DNA of 64,000 bases from contig DASPZU010000025.1 in assembly GCA_035636095.1 (NCBI GenBank), positions 1 to 64,000 of the forward strand, given 5' to 3'. This stretch comes from Gp7-AA10 sp035636095 (lineage in GTDB: Bacteria > Acidobacteriota > Thermoanaerobaculia > Gp7-AA8). Both the position numbers and the translations under genes were made by a program. The notes beneath the pieces are model-generated. The model saw only the letters and a program-made list of their open reading frames with translations, had not been told where the DNA came from and did no database searches. Each line of letters begins with the position of its first letter. Position 1 is the first letter of the stretch. Shown here piece by piece: positions 26,823-34,034 of this stretch.

Positions 26823-27595
26823 CGAACGTTCTCGAGAACATCGGCCTGGTCTTTCTGCGGCTCTTCGAGCAGACCGGCCTTTGGTTCCGGATGCTGTGGC
26901 GCACGATCTCGTGGGCCGTGCGCCCGCCGTGGGAGATGGAGGAGTGGTTCCGGCAAATGGTGCGCGTGGGCGTCGAATCGGTGCCGGTCGTGTTTTTGAC
27001 GACCATGTTCACGGGAATGGTCTTTGCGCTCGAGACCTACAACGGTTTTCATCGCGTACACGCGGAGAACTACGTCGGCAGCGCAGTCGCCCTGGCCATG
27101 CTTCGCGAGCTCTCGCCCGTGCTGGTTGGATTGATGGTCACGGGCCGCGTCGGATCCTCGATGGCTGCCGAGATCGGAACGATGCGCGTCACCGAGCAGC
27201 TCGACGCGCTCAAATCGCTGGCGACCGATCCGGTGCAGTACCTCTTCGTGCCACGCGTGATTGCCGGCATTGTCATGTTGCCCTTCCTGGTCATCCTCGG
27301 CGATGCTCTCGGCATCGGCGGCGGGTACATCGTCGCGGTCAAGCTCCTTGGGGCGAATGCAGTGATTTATAAGAACGTGACATGGCAGTTCCTCGGCCTG
27401 AAGGATCTCTGGACGGGCGCCATCAAAGCAGGCGCATTTGGATTGATCCTCACCCTCACTGGCTGCGTGCGAGGCTACTACACCTCGGGCGGGGCGGAGG
27501 GCGTGGGTCGCTCGACGACGCGGGCAGTCGTGAGCGCATCGCTCATCATTCTCCTGACGGACTTTTTCCTGACGAAACTGCTCATCAACCTATGA
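26819..27595 (+). CDS. mlaE: MlaE/YrbE-type lipid ABC transporter permease
   Basis: A 258-aa permease of the Mla/Mce phospholipid transport system. GMVFALETYNGF, LRELSPVLVGLMVTGRVGSSMAAEIGTMRVTEQ and DALKSLATDPVQYL are the conserved core of this family, followed by three hydrophobic helices. It moves phospholipid between inner and outer membrane with MlaF. The start overlaps alr and the end overlaps mlaF (ATGA). No mlaD-like substrate-binding gene follows. Confidence 0.93.
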   Translation: MTNVLENIGLVFLRLFEQTGLWFRMLWRTISWAVRPPWEMEEWFRQMVRVGVESVPVVFLTTMFTGMVFALETYNGFHRVHAENYVGSAVALAMLRELSPVLVGLMVTGRVGSSMAAEIGTMRVTEQLDALKSLATDPVQYLFVPRVIAGIVMLPFLVILGDALGIGGGYIVAVKLLGANAVIYKNVTWQFLGLKDLWTGAIKAGAFGLILTLTGCVRGYYTSGGAEGVGRSTTRAVVSASLIILLTDFFLTKLLINL

Positions 27596-28359
27596 AACCC
27601 AACGAGGGCGAAGTCATCATCTCGCTCCAGCACATCGACAAAGCGCTGGGCGGCAAACCGGTTTTGCAGGACCTATCGGTCGAGGTCAAGCAAGGCGAAT
27701 CGCTGGTTATCGTCGGAGGCTCCGGGCAGGGAAAGAGCGTCACGCTCAAGCACATGATCGGCTTGATGAAACCCGACGAAGGACACGTCTTTGTCCTGGG
27801 CGAAGATCTCTGCTGCCTGGAAGCGAAAGAGCTGAATCGTTTTCGGCAGCATTTCGGGATGGCGTTTCAGGAGGGAGCGCTGTTCGACTCGATGAATGTT
27901 TTCGAGAACATCGCCTTTCCGCTTCGACGACACACCGACATGACCGAGGAACAGATCCGCGCCAGAGTCGAGGAATGCCTCGAGCAGGTCCATCTACACG
28001 GTGTGGAAACGAAACGGCCGTCGGAATTGTCGGGCGGCATGCGCAGGCGCGTCGGATTTGCGCGCGCCATCTCGCTCCGGCCCGACATTCTGCTCTTCGA
28101 CGAGCCAACCACCGGGCTCGATCCTGTGATCAGCGACGTCATCGCCGAGCTGATTCTCGAAATGGACACGACTTTGGATACCACCACCGTCAGCATCACG
28201 CACGACATGAAGGTCGCGTTCAAGATCGCCGATCGCGTCGCGATGCTCTACGGTGGCCGGATCGTCGAGGAGGGAACGCCCCACCAGTTTCAGGCCTCCA
28301 AGAATCCGATCGTGCAGCAATTCATCGAAGGTCGCGCCCAGGGGCCGTTGACCGAATAG
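27592..28359 (+). CDS. mlaF: MlaF-type ABC transporter ATP-binding protein
   Basis: A 255-aa ATPase partner of the preceding permease. Walker A GGSGQGKSV, Q-loop FQEGALF, signature LSGGMRRRVGFARA, Walker B ILLFDEPTTGLDP and the H-loop SITHDM are all present. The last 11 codons and the stop lie inside the first copy of a 48-bp direct repeat; a second copy lies about 600 bases downstream, beyond an inserted PKD gene. ATG 27592 is fixed by the mlaE overlap. Confidence 0.95.
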   Translation: MKPNEGEVIISLQHIDKALGGKPVLQDLSVEVKQGESLVIVGGSGQGKSVTLKHMIGLMKPDEGHVFVLGEDLCCLEAKELNRFRQHFGMAFQEGALFDSMNVFENIAFPLRRHTDMTEEQIRARVEECLEQVHLHGVETKRPSELSGGMRRRVGFARAISLRPDILLFDEPTTGLDPVISDVIAELILEMDTTLDTTTVSITHDMKVAFKIADRVAMLYGGRIVEEGTPHQFQASKNPIVQQFIEGRAQGPLTE

Positions 28360-28371
28360 AATCCGGTTCCC
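28324..28371. repeat. 48-bp direct repeat, copy 1 (3' end of mlaF)
   Basis: Begins ATCGAAGGTCGCGC and ends AATCCGGTTCCC. It covers the last codons and stop of mlaF and matches 28936-28983 at 47 of 48 positions in the same orientation. The pair brackets a single minus-strand gene, as attachment sites bracket an inserted element. Confidence 0.9.
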
Positions 28372-28389
28372 AGGTTGGCCAGCATCGCA

Positions 28390-28887
28390 CTAGCGCCGAA
28401 TGGCGAGGACTCCTATAGAGGCGAGGGCCGCTCCGAGCGCCGAAAGAACCCATGGTAAGAGTGCGGGAATCGTCGTCGGTAAGGACAACACGACGGAGAG
28501 TGTGAGAGTGGCTGAGCCGTCCAACTGCATGGTGTCAGCACCCGTGATCGTCACTCTTGGCGTATATACACCCGGTTGAGAATAGACGTGCACCACAGTA
28601 CGCGTAGTCGTCGTCGCCTGTATTCCGTCGCCGAAATCCCAATTGAAGGTATGCGGAGTGCAGGATAGATCCGCTCCGAATGTTTCGACGCTTAAGGTGA
28701 TGGACTGACCGAACGAACAACCAGAGCTTGCGAATCCGCACACACCACCAGCGTTTGATGCCAACAGCGCCGTGTTCGCCGGTGTCAACCGTCCCGGGGT
28801 TCCGCAAGCAGCGAAGAGACTCGGCGGGCTTCCGGCTGCGCAGACCAGAATTGCAGCGATGGCTAATCGACGCGCGATACGCATCAT
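28390..28887 (-). CDS. secreted PKD-domain protein with IPTL-CTERM-like tail
   Basis: A 165-aa exported protein. MMRIARRLAIAAILVCAAG is a signal peptide. A PKD fold follows, with FNWDFGDG and HVYSQPGVYTPRVTI. The C-terminus is LPTTIPALLPW, a hydrophobic helix and IRR, the layout of IPTL-CTERM/PEP-CTERM-type sorting signals. It probably sits at the cell surface as an adhesion or matrix module. GC by hand count is 101 of 180 bases (56%) in the middle, below neighbouring genes. It lies between two 48-bp direct repeats, so it looks like an acquired cassette. Longer upstream in-frame ATG (29112) was rejected because it would read through the repeat. Confidence 0.75.
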   Translation of the reverse strand: MMRIARRLAIAAILVCAAGSPPSLFAACGTPGRLTPANTALLASNAGGVCGFASSGCSFGQSITLSVETFGADLSCTPHTFNWDFGDGIQATTTTRTVVHVYSQPGVYTPRVTITGADTMQLDGSATLTLSVVLSLPTTIPALLPWVLSALGAALASIGVLAIRR

Positions 28888-28935
28888 CACCCAGGAGCTT
28901 CTATCGTCAAGATACACGATCGATTCATAGTCCCG

Positions 28936-28983
28936 ATCGAAGGTCGCGCGCAGGGGCCGTTGACCGAATAGAATCCGGTTCCC
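28936..28983. repeat. 48-bp direct repeat, copy 2
   Basis: Same sequence as 28324-28371 with one change (C to G at the 15th base). It carries a non-functional copy of the mlaF C-terminus and stop, immediately before the M61 peptidase gene. Removing one copy plus the DNA between would restore a normal mlaF-peptidase junction. Confidence 0.9.
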
Positions 28984-29035
28984 GGTGGCCGGTACATTCG
29001 GGCAACCGGTTACCGGCAACTTTGGAGGTGCCTCT

Positions 29036-30904
29036 TTGCGCAGATTCATCGTCCTGCTCCTCTTTGCGATCTCAGCATCCGCAGCGCCGATCACGATTCG
29101 CGTCGACGCCACTGATGTCCCCGCGCATCTGCTTCACGCGCGCCTGAGCATTCCGGCGACGCCCGGTCCGCTTGCGCTGTTCTACCCAAAGTGGATTCCG
29201 GGCGAGCATGGACCGACCGGTCCGATTGTGGGATTGAGCGGGCTGCGCTTCTCCGCGAACGGCGCGGCGGTCGCGTGGAGCCGCGATCCGGTGGAAATGT
29301 ACGAGTTTCATGTCGATGTGCCGGCCGGGGCGAGCGCGCTCGACGTCGATCTCGATTATCTGATTCCGCCGCCTGGGACGAACTTCACGGCCGGCGCATC
29401 GGCGTCTCCCCGCCTGGCCGTCCTGAGCTGGAACACGGTCCTTCTCTATCCGCAGACTGCCAGCAGTGATGCCTTGCAGTATGAGCCTACGCTTCGGATT
29501 CCCTCAGGCTGGAAATATGCGACGGCGCTCGAGACGCGGTCGAACGCTTCCAGCGAGATCCGTTTCGAAACTGTTTCGTTGACGACGCTCGTCGATTCGC
29601 CGGTGCAGATGGCTGTGAATTTGAAGAACATCGACCTTCCCAACGGTACGGGCTTGAGGCACACCATCAATGTCGCTTCCGAGAATGCTTTTGCGCTCGA
29701 AACCCCGAATGATTTTTCGACGCGCTATTCGCGGCTGGTCGACGAAGCTACGGCGCTGTTCGGCGCGAATCACTATCGGCACTACGACTGGTTGTTCACG
29801 CTGAGTGGTCAGGTCGAGCACTTTGGACTCGAGCATCACGAATCGAGCGACGATCGCACCAGCGAGGACGCCATCACCGACGAAGAATCGCGCAAGTGGG
29901 TCAGTACGCTGCTGGCTCACGAGTTCGTGCACTCATGGAACGGGAAATATCGCCGCCCGGCAGGCCTGGCAACTTCGAGCTACGAGAAGCCGATGAACGG
30001 CGAGCTGCTTTGGGTCTACGAGGGCCTCACCACCTATCTTGGCGAGCTTCTGCCCTATCGCAGCGGACTGCTGACGGCTGAGGAGTTCCGCGATCAGGTC
30101 GCCTCGAACGCGGCCGAAATGACCGAACACGTTGGCAGAACCTGGCGGCCACTCCTCGACACGGCGGTTGCGGCACAGATTCTCTACGGCAGCGGCGGTG
30201 CAGGTACCTCATGGCGGCGCAGCGTCGACTTTTACCCGGAGGGCTCCCTGATCTGGCTCGATGTCGATATGACGATCCGGTCGCTGACCGGCGGCAAGCG
30301 CTCGCTGGATGATTTCTGCCGCGCGTTCTACGGCGGCACGAGCGGGCACCCGGAGCTGCGTCCGTACACGTTCGACGATCTCGTGGCCGCGCTCAACACC
30401 GTCGCGCCGCACGATTGGCGATCATTTCTCAATCAGCGTCTGACTTCGACGTCGGCGACGCCGCCGCTCGGCGGAATCGAGACTGCCGGTTGGCGGCTGG
30501 TTTACAACGATCAGCCCAATCTCGCCATCCAGCGCGCCGAGCATGCCAACAAGGCACTCGTTCTGAACGACTCGCTCGGGTTCACGATTAAGGAGGATGG
30601 AACGATCCGCGACGTGATTCCCGATTCGCCGGCTGCCAGGGCCGGAATCGTCAGCGGCGCAAAACTGATCGCGGTCAACGGCCGGCGATTTTCAAAAGAC
30701 GCCCTTCGCGACGCCGTGAAAGCATCTCCCAAGGCGACCACTCCGCTCGAGATGATCGTCGAGACCGGCGAGTTCTATACCACCGCTCGCATCGCATACA
30801 CCGGCGGCATTCGATATCCGCATCTGGAGCGGGTGAGCGGCAAACCCGATCTGCTCGAGGTTCTCGGCAAGCCGCTGGCGCGAACGATCGCGTTGAAAAA
30901 GTAG
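29036..30904 (+). CDS. M61 family (glycyl aminopeptidase-like) metallopeptidase with PDZ domain
   Basis: A 622-aa exported zinc peptidase. MRRFIVLLLFAISASAAP is a signal peptide. The catalytic domain carries HEFVH (His295, Glu296, His299) and a downstream Glu in LLWVYEGLTTYLG, the gluzincin pattern. A C-terminal PDZ-like segment (about 530-610) contains IRDVIPDSPAARAGIVSGAKLIAVNG. TTG 29036 is preferred over GTG 28985 because GGAGGTG lies five bases upstream of the TTG and the signal peptide begins there. It is convergent with a lipoprotein gene across a GC hairpin. Confidence 0.88.
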   Translation: MRRFIVLLLFAISASAAPITIRVDATDVPAHLLHARLSIPATPGPLALFYPKWIPGEHGPTGPIVGLSGLRFSANGAAVAWSRDPVEMYEFHVDVPAGASALDVDLDYLIPPPGTNFTAGASASPRLAVLSWNTVLLYPQTASSDALQYEPTLRIPSGWKYATALETRSNASSEIRFETVSLTTLVDSPVQMAVNLKNIDLPNGTGLRHTINVASENAFALETPNDFSTRYSRLVDEATALFGANHYRHYDWLFTLSGQVEHFGLEHHESSDDRTSEDAITDEESRKWVSTLLAHEFVHSWNGKYRRPAGLATSSYEKPMNGELLWVYEGLTTYLGELLPYRSGLLTAEEFRDQVASNAAEMTEHVGRTWRPLLDTAVAAQILYGSGGAGTSWRRSVDFYPEGSLIWLDVDMTIRSLTGGKRSLDDFCRAFYGGTSGHPELRPYTFDDLVAALNTVAPHDWRSFLNQRLTSTSATPPLGGIETAGWRLVYNDQPNLAIQRAEHANKALVLNDSLGFTIKEDGTIRDVIPDSPAARAGIVSGAKLIAVNGRRFSKDALRDAVKASPKATTPLEMIVETGEFYTTARIAYTGGIRYPHLERVSGKPDLLEVLGKPLARTIALKK

Positions 30905-30926
30905 GGGCGCGCGCCAGCGCGCCCCT
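30903..30926. terminator. GC-rich hairpin between convergent genes
   Basis: AGGGGCGCGC-gcca-GCGCGCCCCT has 10-bp perfect arms and a 4-nt loop. It overlaps the stop codon of the M61 gene and lies before the end of the opposing lipoprotein gene. No T-run follows, so it may be a bidirectional hairpin terminator or another palindromic element. Confidence 0.55.
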
Positions 30927-30945
30927 GGAACCAGTGTAGGAGAAG

Positions 30946-31482
30946 TTAGTCCTTGCGCAGGCGTTTATGCTGCGTGGTGGTCGTCGTTTCCGTGGTTGTG
31001 CTCGAGGTCATCGGCGCCGGAGTCTCAACCACCGGTGCCGGAGCAGGAATCGGAGTCGTTTCGACTGTCGCGGTCTGAGTCTCCGTCACGACCGGTGCCG
31101 GACTCGTCGTCACTGTGACGGTTGACTGGGCCGGCTTCGGAATGATGTTGACGTTCGTGTTCAGACCGGTCGACGAAGCGTTTCCAGCGCTGCCCACGGA
31201 GCTGCTGGTATAGACGCGGCCGCTGTTGTCGACTGCCGCCGGGCCCGAAATGACCGCCGGCGTGCTGGGAGCGGAGACACCCTGCGCGTTTGCGGGCGCC
31301 GGGGCCGTTCCGAGGACTGCTCCCGAGGAGGCCTGCTGCTGCGAAGCCTGCTCGGTACGAATCTCGCCCGTGGTCTGATTTTCGGCCACGGACTTGCTGT
31401 GCGAGCATGCGCCCATCGCGAGCGTCAGGGCGACCGCACCTAGGCCGGCCGCTGCCTTTGTCAAAAGCGTGTGTGCTTTCAT
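30946..31482 (-). CDS. low-complexity Ser/Thr/Pro-rich lipoprotein
   Basis: A 178-aa predicted lipoprotein: signal MKAHTLLTKAAAGLGAVALTLAMGAC with lipobox MGAC. The mature part lacks obvious domains and is rich in Ser, Thr, Ala, Pro and Val, ending with Thr tracts and a basic tail (HKRLRKD) that could bind peptidoglycan or LPS. ATG 31482 has AAGGAG eight bases upstream; a GTG three codons earlier lies inside that site. It is divergent from xseA. Function unknown. Confidence 0.65.
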   Translation of the reverse strand: MKAHTLLTKAAAGLGAVALTLAMGACSHSKSVAENQTTGEIRTEQASQQQASSGAVLGTAPAPANAQGVSAPSTPAVISGPAAVDNSGRVYTSSSVGSAGNASSTGLNTNVNIIPKPAQSTVTVTTSPAPVVTETQTATVETTPIPAPAPVVETPAPMTSSTTTETTTTTQHKRLRKD

Positions 31483-31565
31483 TTGTCCCACTCCTTTAAG
31501 TTGTGCCTGTCTATCGGCTGTAGAGTGTGGAGCAATCCGCTTGCCTATCTTGGTAGACTCGCGCG

Positions 31566-32810
31566 ATGCCGGAGCACGTCTGGAAAGTCGGCGAGCTGAT
31601 CCGTCAGATCAACCTTGATCTCTTCCGCTACAACGACATTGCGGTGGAAGGTGAGGTCTCGAATTTCACACGTTCCGCCGCCGGCCATTTGTATTTCTCG
31701 ATCAAGGACGGCCGTGCGCAGATGCGCGTTGTGCTGTTCGACTCCCATGCGCGCTTTCTGCGATTTCGCATCGAAAACGGATTGCAGTTGATCGTTCGCG
31801 GGCGTCTATCCATCTACGAGCAGAAGGGAGAGTTTCAGCTCAATGCTGTTGCGGCCGAGCCCGCCGGGCTGGGCGCACTTCAATTGGCTTTCGAGCAGCT
31901 CAAAAAGCGATTGTCGGAAGAAGGACTGTTCGACACAGCACGCAAGAAGCCGATTCCAATGCTGCCGCAGCGCATCGCCATCGTCACCAGCACCACCGGC
32001 GCTGCGATTCGCGACATCCTCCACGTCCTGGGCCGTCGCTTCGATGGATTGTCACTGCAGATTTATCCGGTCCGCGTTCAGGGCGCGACTGCCGCGCGCG
32101 AGATCGCGACCGCGATCCGGCATCTGTCGCGATGGCAAATGCATGACGTGGTTCTCATCTGCCGGGGCGGTGGATCGCTGGAAGATCTGTGGCCGTTCAA
32201 CGAGGAAGTGGTGGCGCGCGCGGTGGCGGCATGTCCGATCCCGACGATTTCGGGCGTGGGTCACGAGACCGACTTCACCATCTGCGATCTGGTGGCGGAT
32301 CTTCGGGCACCGACGCCTTCGGCCGCGGCCGAGATCGTGATTCGCGCCAAGAGCGACATTTGCAGGCAAGTCGACAGCGACGTTCGCCGGATTCGAAACA
32401 TCATCGAGAGCCGCGTCATCGCCCGTCGCGAGCGACTGCATCGCCGTCGGGTGATGCTCTATCGCATCGTCGAGTCGCGCGCGCGATCGATGCGGGCGCG
32501 ATTGACCGCCGCGCGCGATCCGCTGGCGCGTTTTCCGACTCGCGTGGTTCGCGAGCGCCAGCAGCTGCAAGCGCTGGCCGCGACGCTCAATGCGGTTTCA
32601 CCGCTATCCGTCCTGTCGCGCGGTTACGCAATCGCGTTTTCACGCCTACGCAATCGAAGGAAGCCGATCCTCGACTCGGCCGTTGTGCGCGTCGGCGATC
32701 CGATCGAAGTGCAACTCAAGAAAGGCCGTCTCGAATGCACCGTCGACGCGAAGACGATGGGCGTCGAATCGGTGTGGCCAGACAACTATGCCTCGCACGA
32801 AATCGAGTGA
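31566..32810 (+). CDS. xseA: exodeoxyribonuclease VII large subunit
   Basis: Catalytic subunit of the single-strand exonuclease. An OB-fold at about 5-105 (VGELIRQINLDLFRYNDIAVEGEVSNF), then the nuclease core: IAIVTSTTGAAIRDIL, VVLICRGGGSLEDLWPFNEE, PTISGVGHETDFTICDLVADLRAPTPSAAAE. A coiled C-terminus and the end-piece LSRGYAI follow. Length of 414 aa is slightly below E. coli's 456. It overlaps xseB by 23 bases, giving coupled expression. Confidence 0.96.
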   Translation: MPEHVWKVGELIRQINLDLFRYNDIAVEGEVSNFTRSAAGHLYFSIKDGRAQMRVVLFDSHARFLRFRIENGLQLIVRGRLSIYEQKGEFQLNAVAAEPAGLGALQLAFEQLKKRLSEEGLFDTARKKPIPMLPQRIAIVTSTTGAAIRDILHVLGRRFDGLSLQIYPVRVQGATAAREIATAIRHLSRWQMHDVVLICRGGGSLEDLWPFNEEVVARAVAACPIPTISGVGHETDFTICDLVADLRAPTPSAAAEIVIRAKSDICRQVDSDVRRIRNIIESRVIARRERLHRRRVMLYRIVESRARSMRARLTAARDPLARFPTRVVRERQQLQALAATLNAVSPLSVLSRGYAIAFSRLRNRRKPILDSAVVRVGDPIEVQLKKGRLECTVDAKTMGVESVWPDNYASHEIE

Positions 32811-33054
32811 ATTCGAAAAAGCTTTCCAGGAGCTCGAAGAGATCGTGAAGCGACTCGAAAGCGAGGAGCTCCCCCTCGATGAATCCCTGCAGCTCTTCGA
32901 GAAGGGAATCCGGCTTTCCCGCTTCTGCAATCAGAAACTGGAAGAGGTCGAGAAGAAGATCGAATTGATCCTTGCCGATTCGAAAGGCCAGCCGGCTGTC
33001 GAGCCCTTCGAGCCCGAAGAAGAAGAGGACGCGGCCACGGAAGAAGGGTTGTGA
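32788..33054 (+). CDS. xseB: exodeoxyribonuclease VII small subunit
   Basis: An 88-aa helical protein. FEKAFQELEEIVKRLESEELPLDESLQLFEKGIRL is the family hallmark (long antiparallel helices that cap XseA). The C-terminal tail is strongly acidic. ATG 32788 lies inside the end of xseA. ispA follows 112 bases later, the common xseB-ispA-dxs order, but two palindromic elements fill the gap. Confidence 0.94.
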   Translation: MPRTKSSEFEKAFQELEEIVKRLESEELPLDESLQLFEKGIRLSRFCNQKLEEVEKKIELILADSKGQPAVEPFEPEEEEDAATEEGL

Positions 33055-33065
33055 CGCGACATCGC

Positions 33066-33105
33066 GTCATCCTGAGCCGCAGAGACGGCGAAGGATCTCG
33101 ACGAG
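33066..33105. repeat. palindromic element, family A (half copy)
   Basis: GTCATCCTGAGCCGCAGAG...GAAGGATCTCGACGAG matches the left half of the 1226-1300 element with only a few changes, but its right arm is missing. It is directly followed by a family B element, as though one had landed in or replaced the other. Confidence 0.75.
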
Positions 33106-33159
33106 GCCCCTCGCCCCGCAAAGCGGGGAGAGGGTGGCGCGGAGCGCCGGGTGAGGGGC
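33106..33159. repeat. palindromic element, family B (intergenic copy)
   Basis: GCCCCTC at 33106 pairs with GAGGGGC at 33153-33159. Inside are CCCCGCaaaGCGGGG and GGCGCggaGCGCC hairpins. A reverse-orientation copy is inside pcrA at 40197-40248. Confidence 0.8.
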
Positions 33160-33166
33160 GCTCACG

Positions 33167-34027
33167 ATGAGCGAGTCTCTCGAAACCTACCTCTCCGCGC
33201 GCCGAGCGCAAGTCGATCGCACGCTCGAAGAAAACCTCCCCGCGCCCACCACTCCGCCCGCCGTCATCCACGAGGCGATGCGTTATGCGGTGTTAGGCGG
33301 AGGGAAACGCATCCGGCCCATCCTGGCCGTCGCGGCCGCCGAAGCGTGCGGTGCCGCCGTCGAACCCATGCTCGTCCCATGCGCAGCGCTGGAGTTGATT
33401 CACACCTATTCGCTGGTCCACGACGATCTTCCCGCGCTCGACAACGATGATCTCCGCCGCGGACGGAAGACAACCCACGTCGTCTATGGCGAGGCCATCG
33501 GGATTCTCGTCGGCGACGCGCTGCTGACGGAGGCCTTTTCATGGCTTTCGCGTGCTGAAAATGCTGACGGAATCGCAATGATTGCCGAGGCCATCAGCTC
33601 GCGCGGAATGATCGGCGGTCAGGTCGCCGATCTCGAAGGCGGCAGCACGCTCGAGCAGCTCGAATTCATCCATCGCAACAAGACGGCCAAACTGATCACC
33701 GCCGCGGTGCTCCTCGGCGGTCTTCTCGCCAGGACACCCGAAAAAAACCTGACCGCCTTGCGCCGATACGGCGAGGCCGCCGGCCTCGCATTTCAGATCG
33801 TCGACGATCTGCTCGACCAGGAACAATCTTCGGCGGCGCTTGGCAAGACTGCCGGCAAGGACGCGGCGCAGGGAAAGCTCACTTATCCGGCTCTGATGGG
33901 GGCGGCCCAAGCGCGAAAAAGGGCCGAGGAGCTGCTCAAAGTCGCTGTGGAAAACGCTGGTATCATCGGCGGCCCGGTGAACTATCTGGCGCCCATCGCA
34001 CGTTACATCTGCGAGCGCCGCTCCTGA
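33167..34027 (+). CDS. ispA: farnesyl/geranyl diphosphate synthase
   Basis: Short-chain trans-prenyl synthase, 286 aa, condensing IPP with DMAPP/GPP. First Asp-rich motif DDLPALDNDD (from Asp86) and second DDLLDQE are present, as are GGGKRIRP and VYGEAIGILVGDALLTEAF. The residues before the first motif (LIHTYSLVHDD) fit a bacterial farnesyl synthase. It sits 112 bases after xseB and 7 bases before dxs, the standard isoprenoid cluster. Confidence 0.95.
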   Translation: MSESLETYLSARRAQVDRTLEENLPAPTTPPAVIHEAMRYAVLGGGKRIRPILAVAAAEACGAAVEPMLVPCAALELIHTYSLVHDDLPALDNDDLRRGRKTTHVVYGEAIGILVGDALLTEAFSWLSRAENADGIAMIAEAISSRGMIGGQVADLEGGSTLEQLEFIHRNKTAKLITAAVLLGGLLARTPEKNLTALRRYGEAAGLAFQIVDDLLDQEQSSAALGKTAGKDAAQGKLTYPALMGAAQARKRAEELLKVAVENAGIIGGPVNYLAPIARYICERRS

Positions 34028-34034
34028 CTTCTGC

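Noticed and set aside
28390..29112. Longer reading of the PKD gene starting at 29112
   Set aside because: The added 75 codons run through the 48-bp repeat and the start of the M61 gene and lack a signal; the leader peptide begins at 28887.
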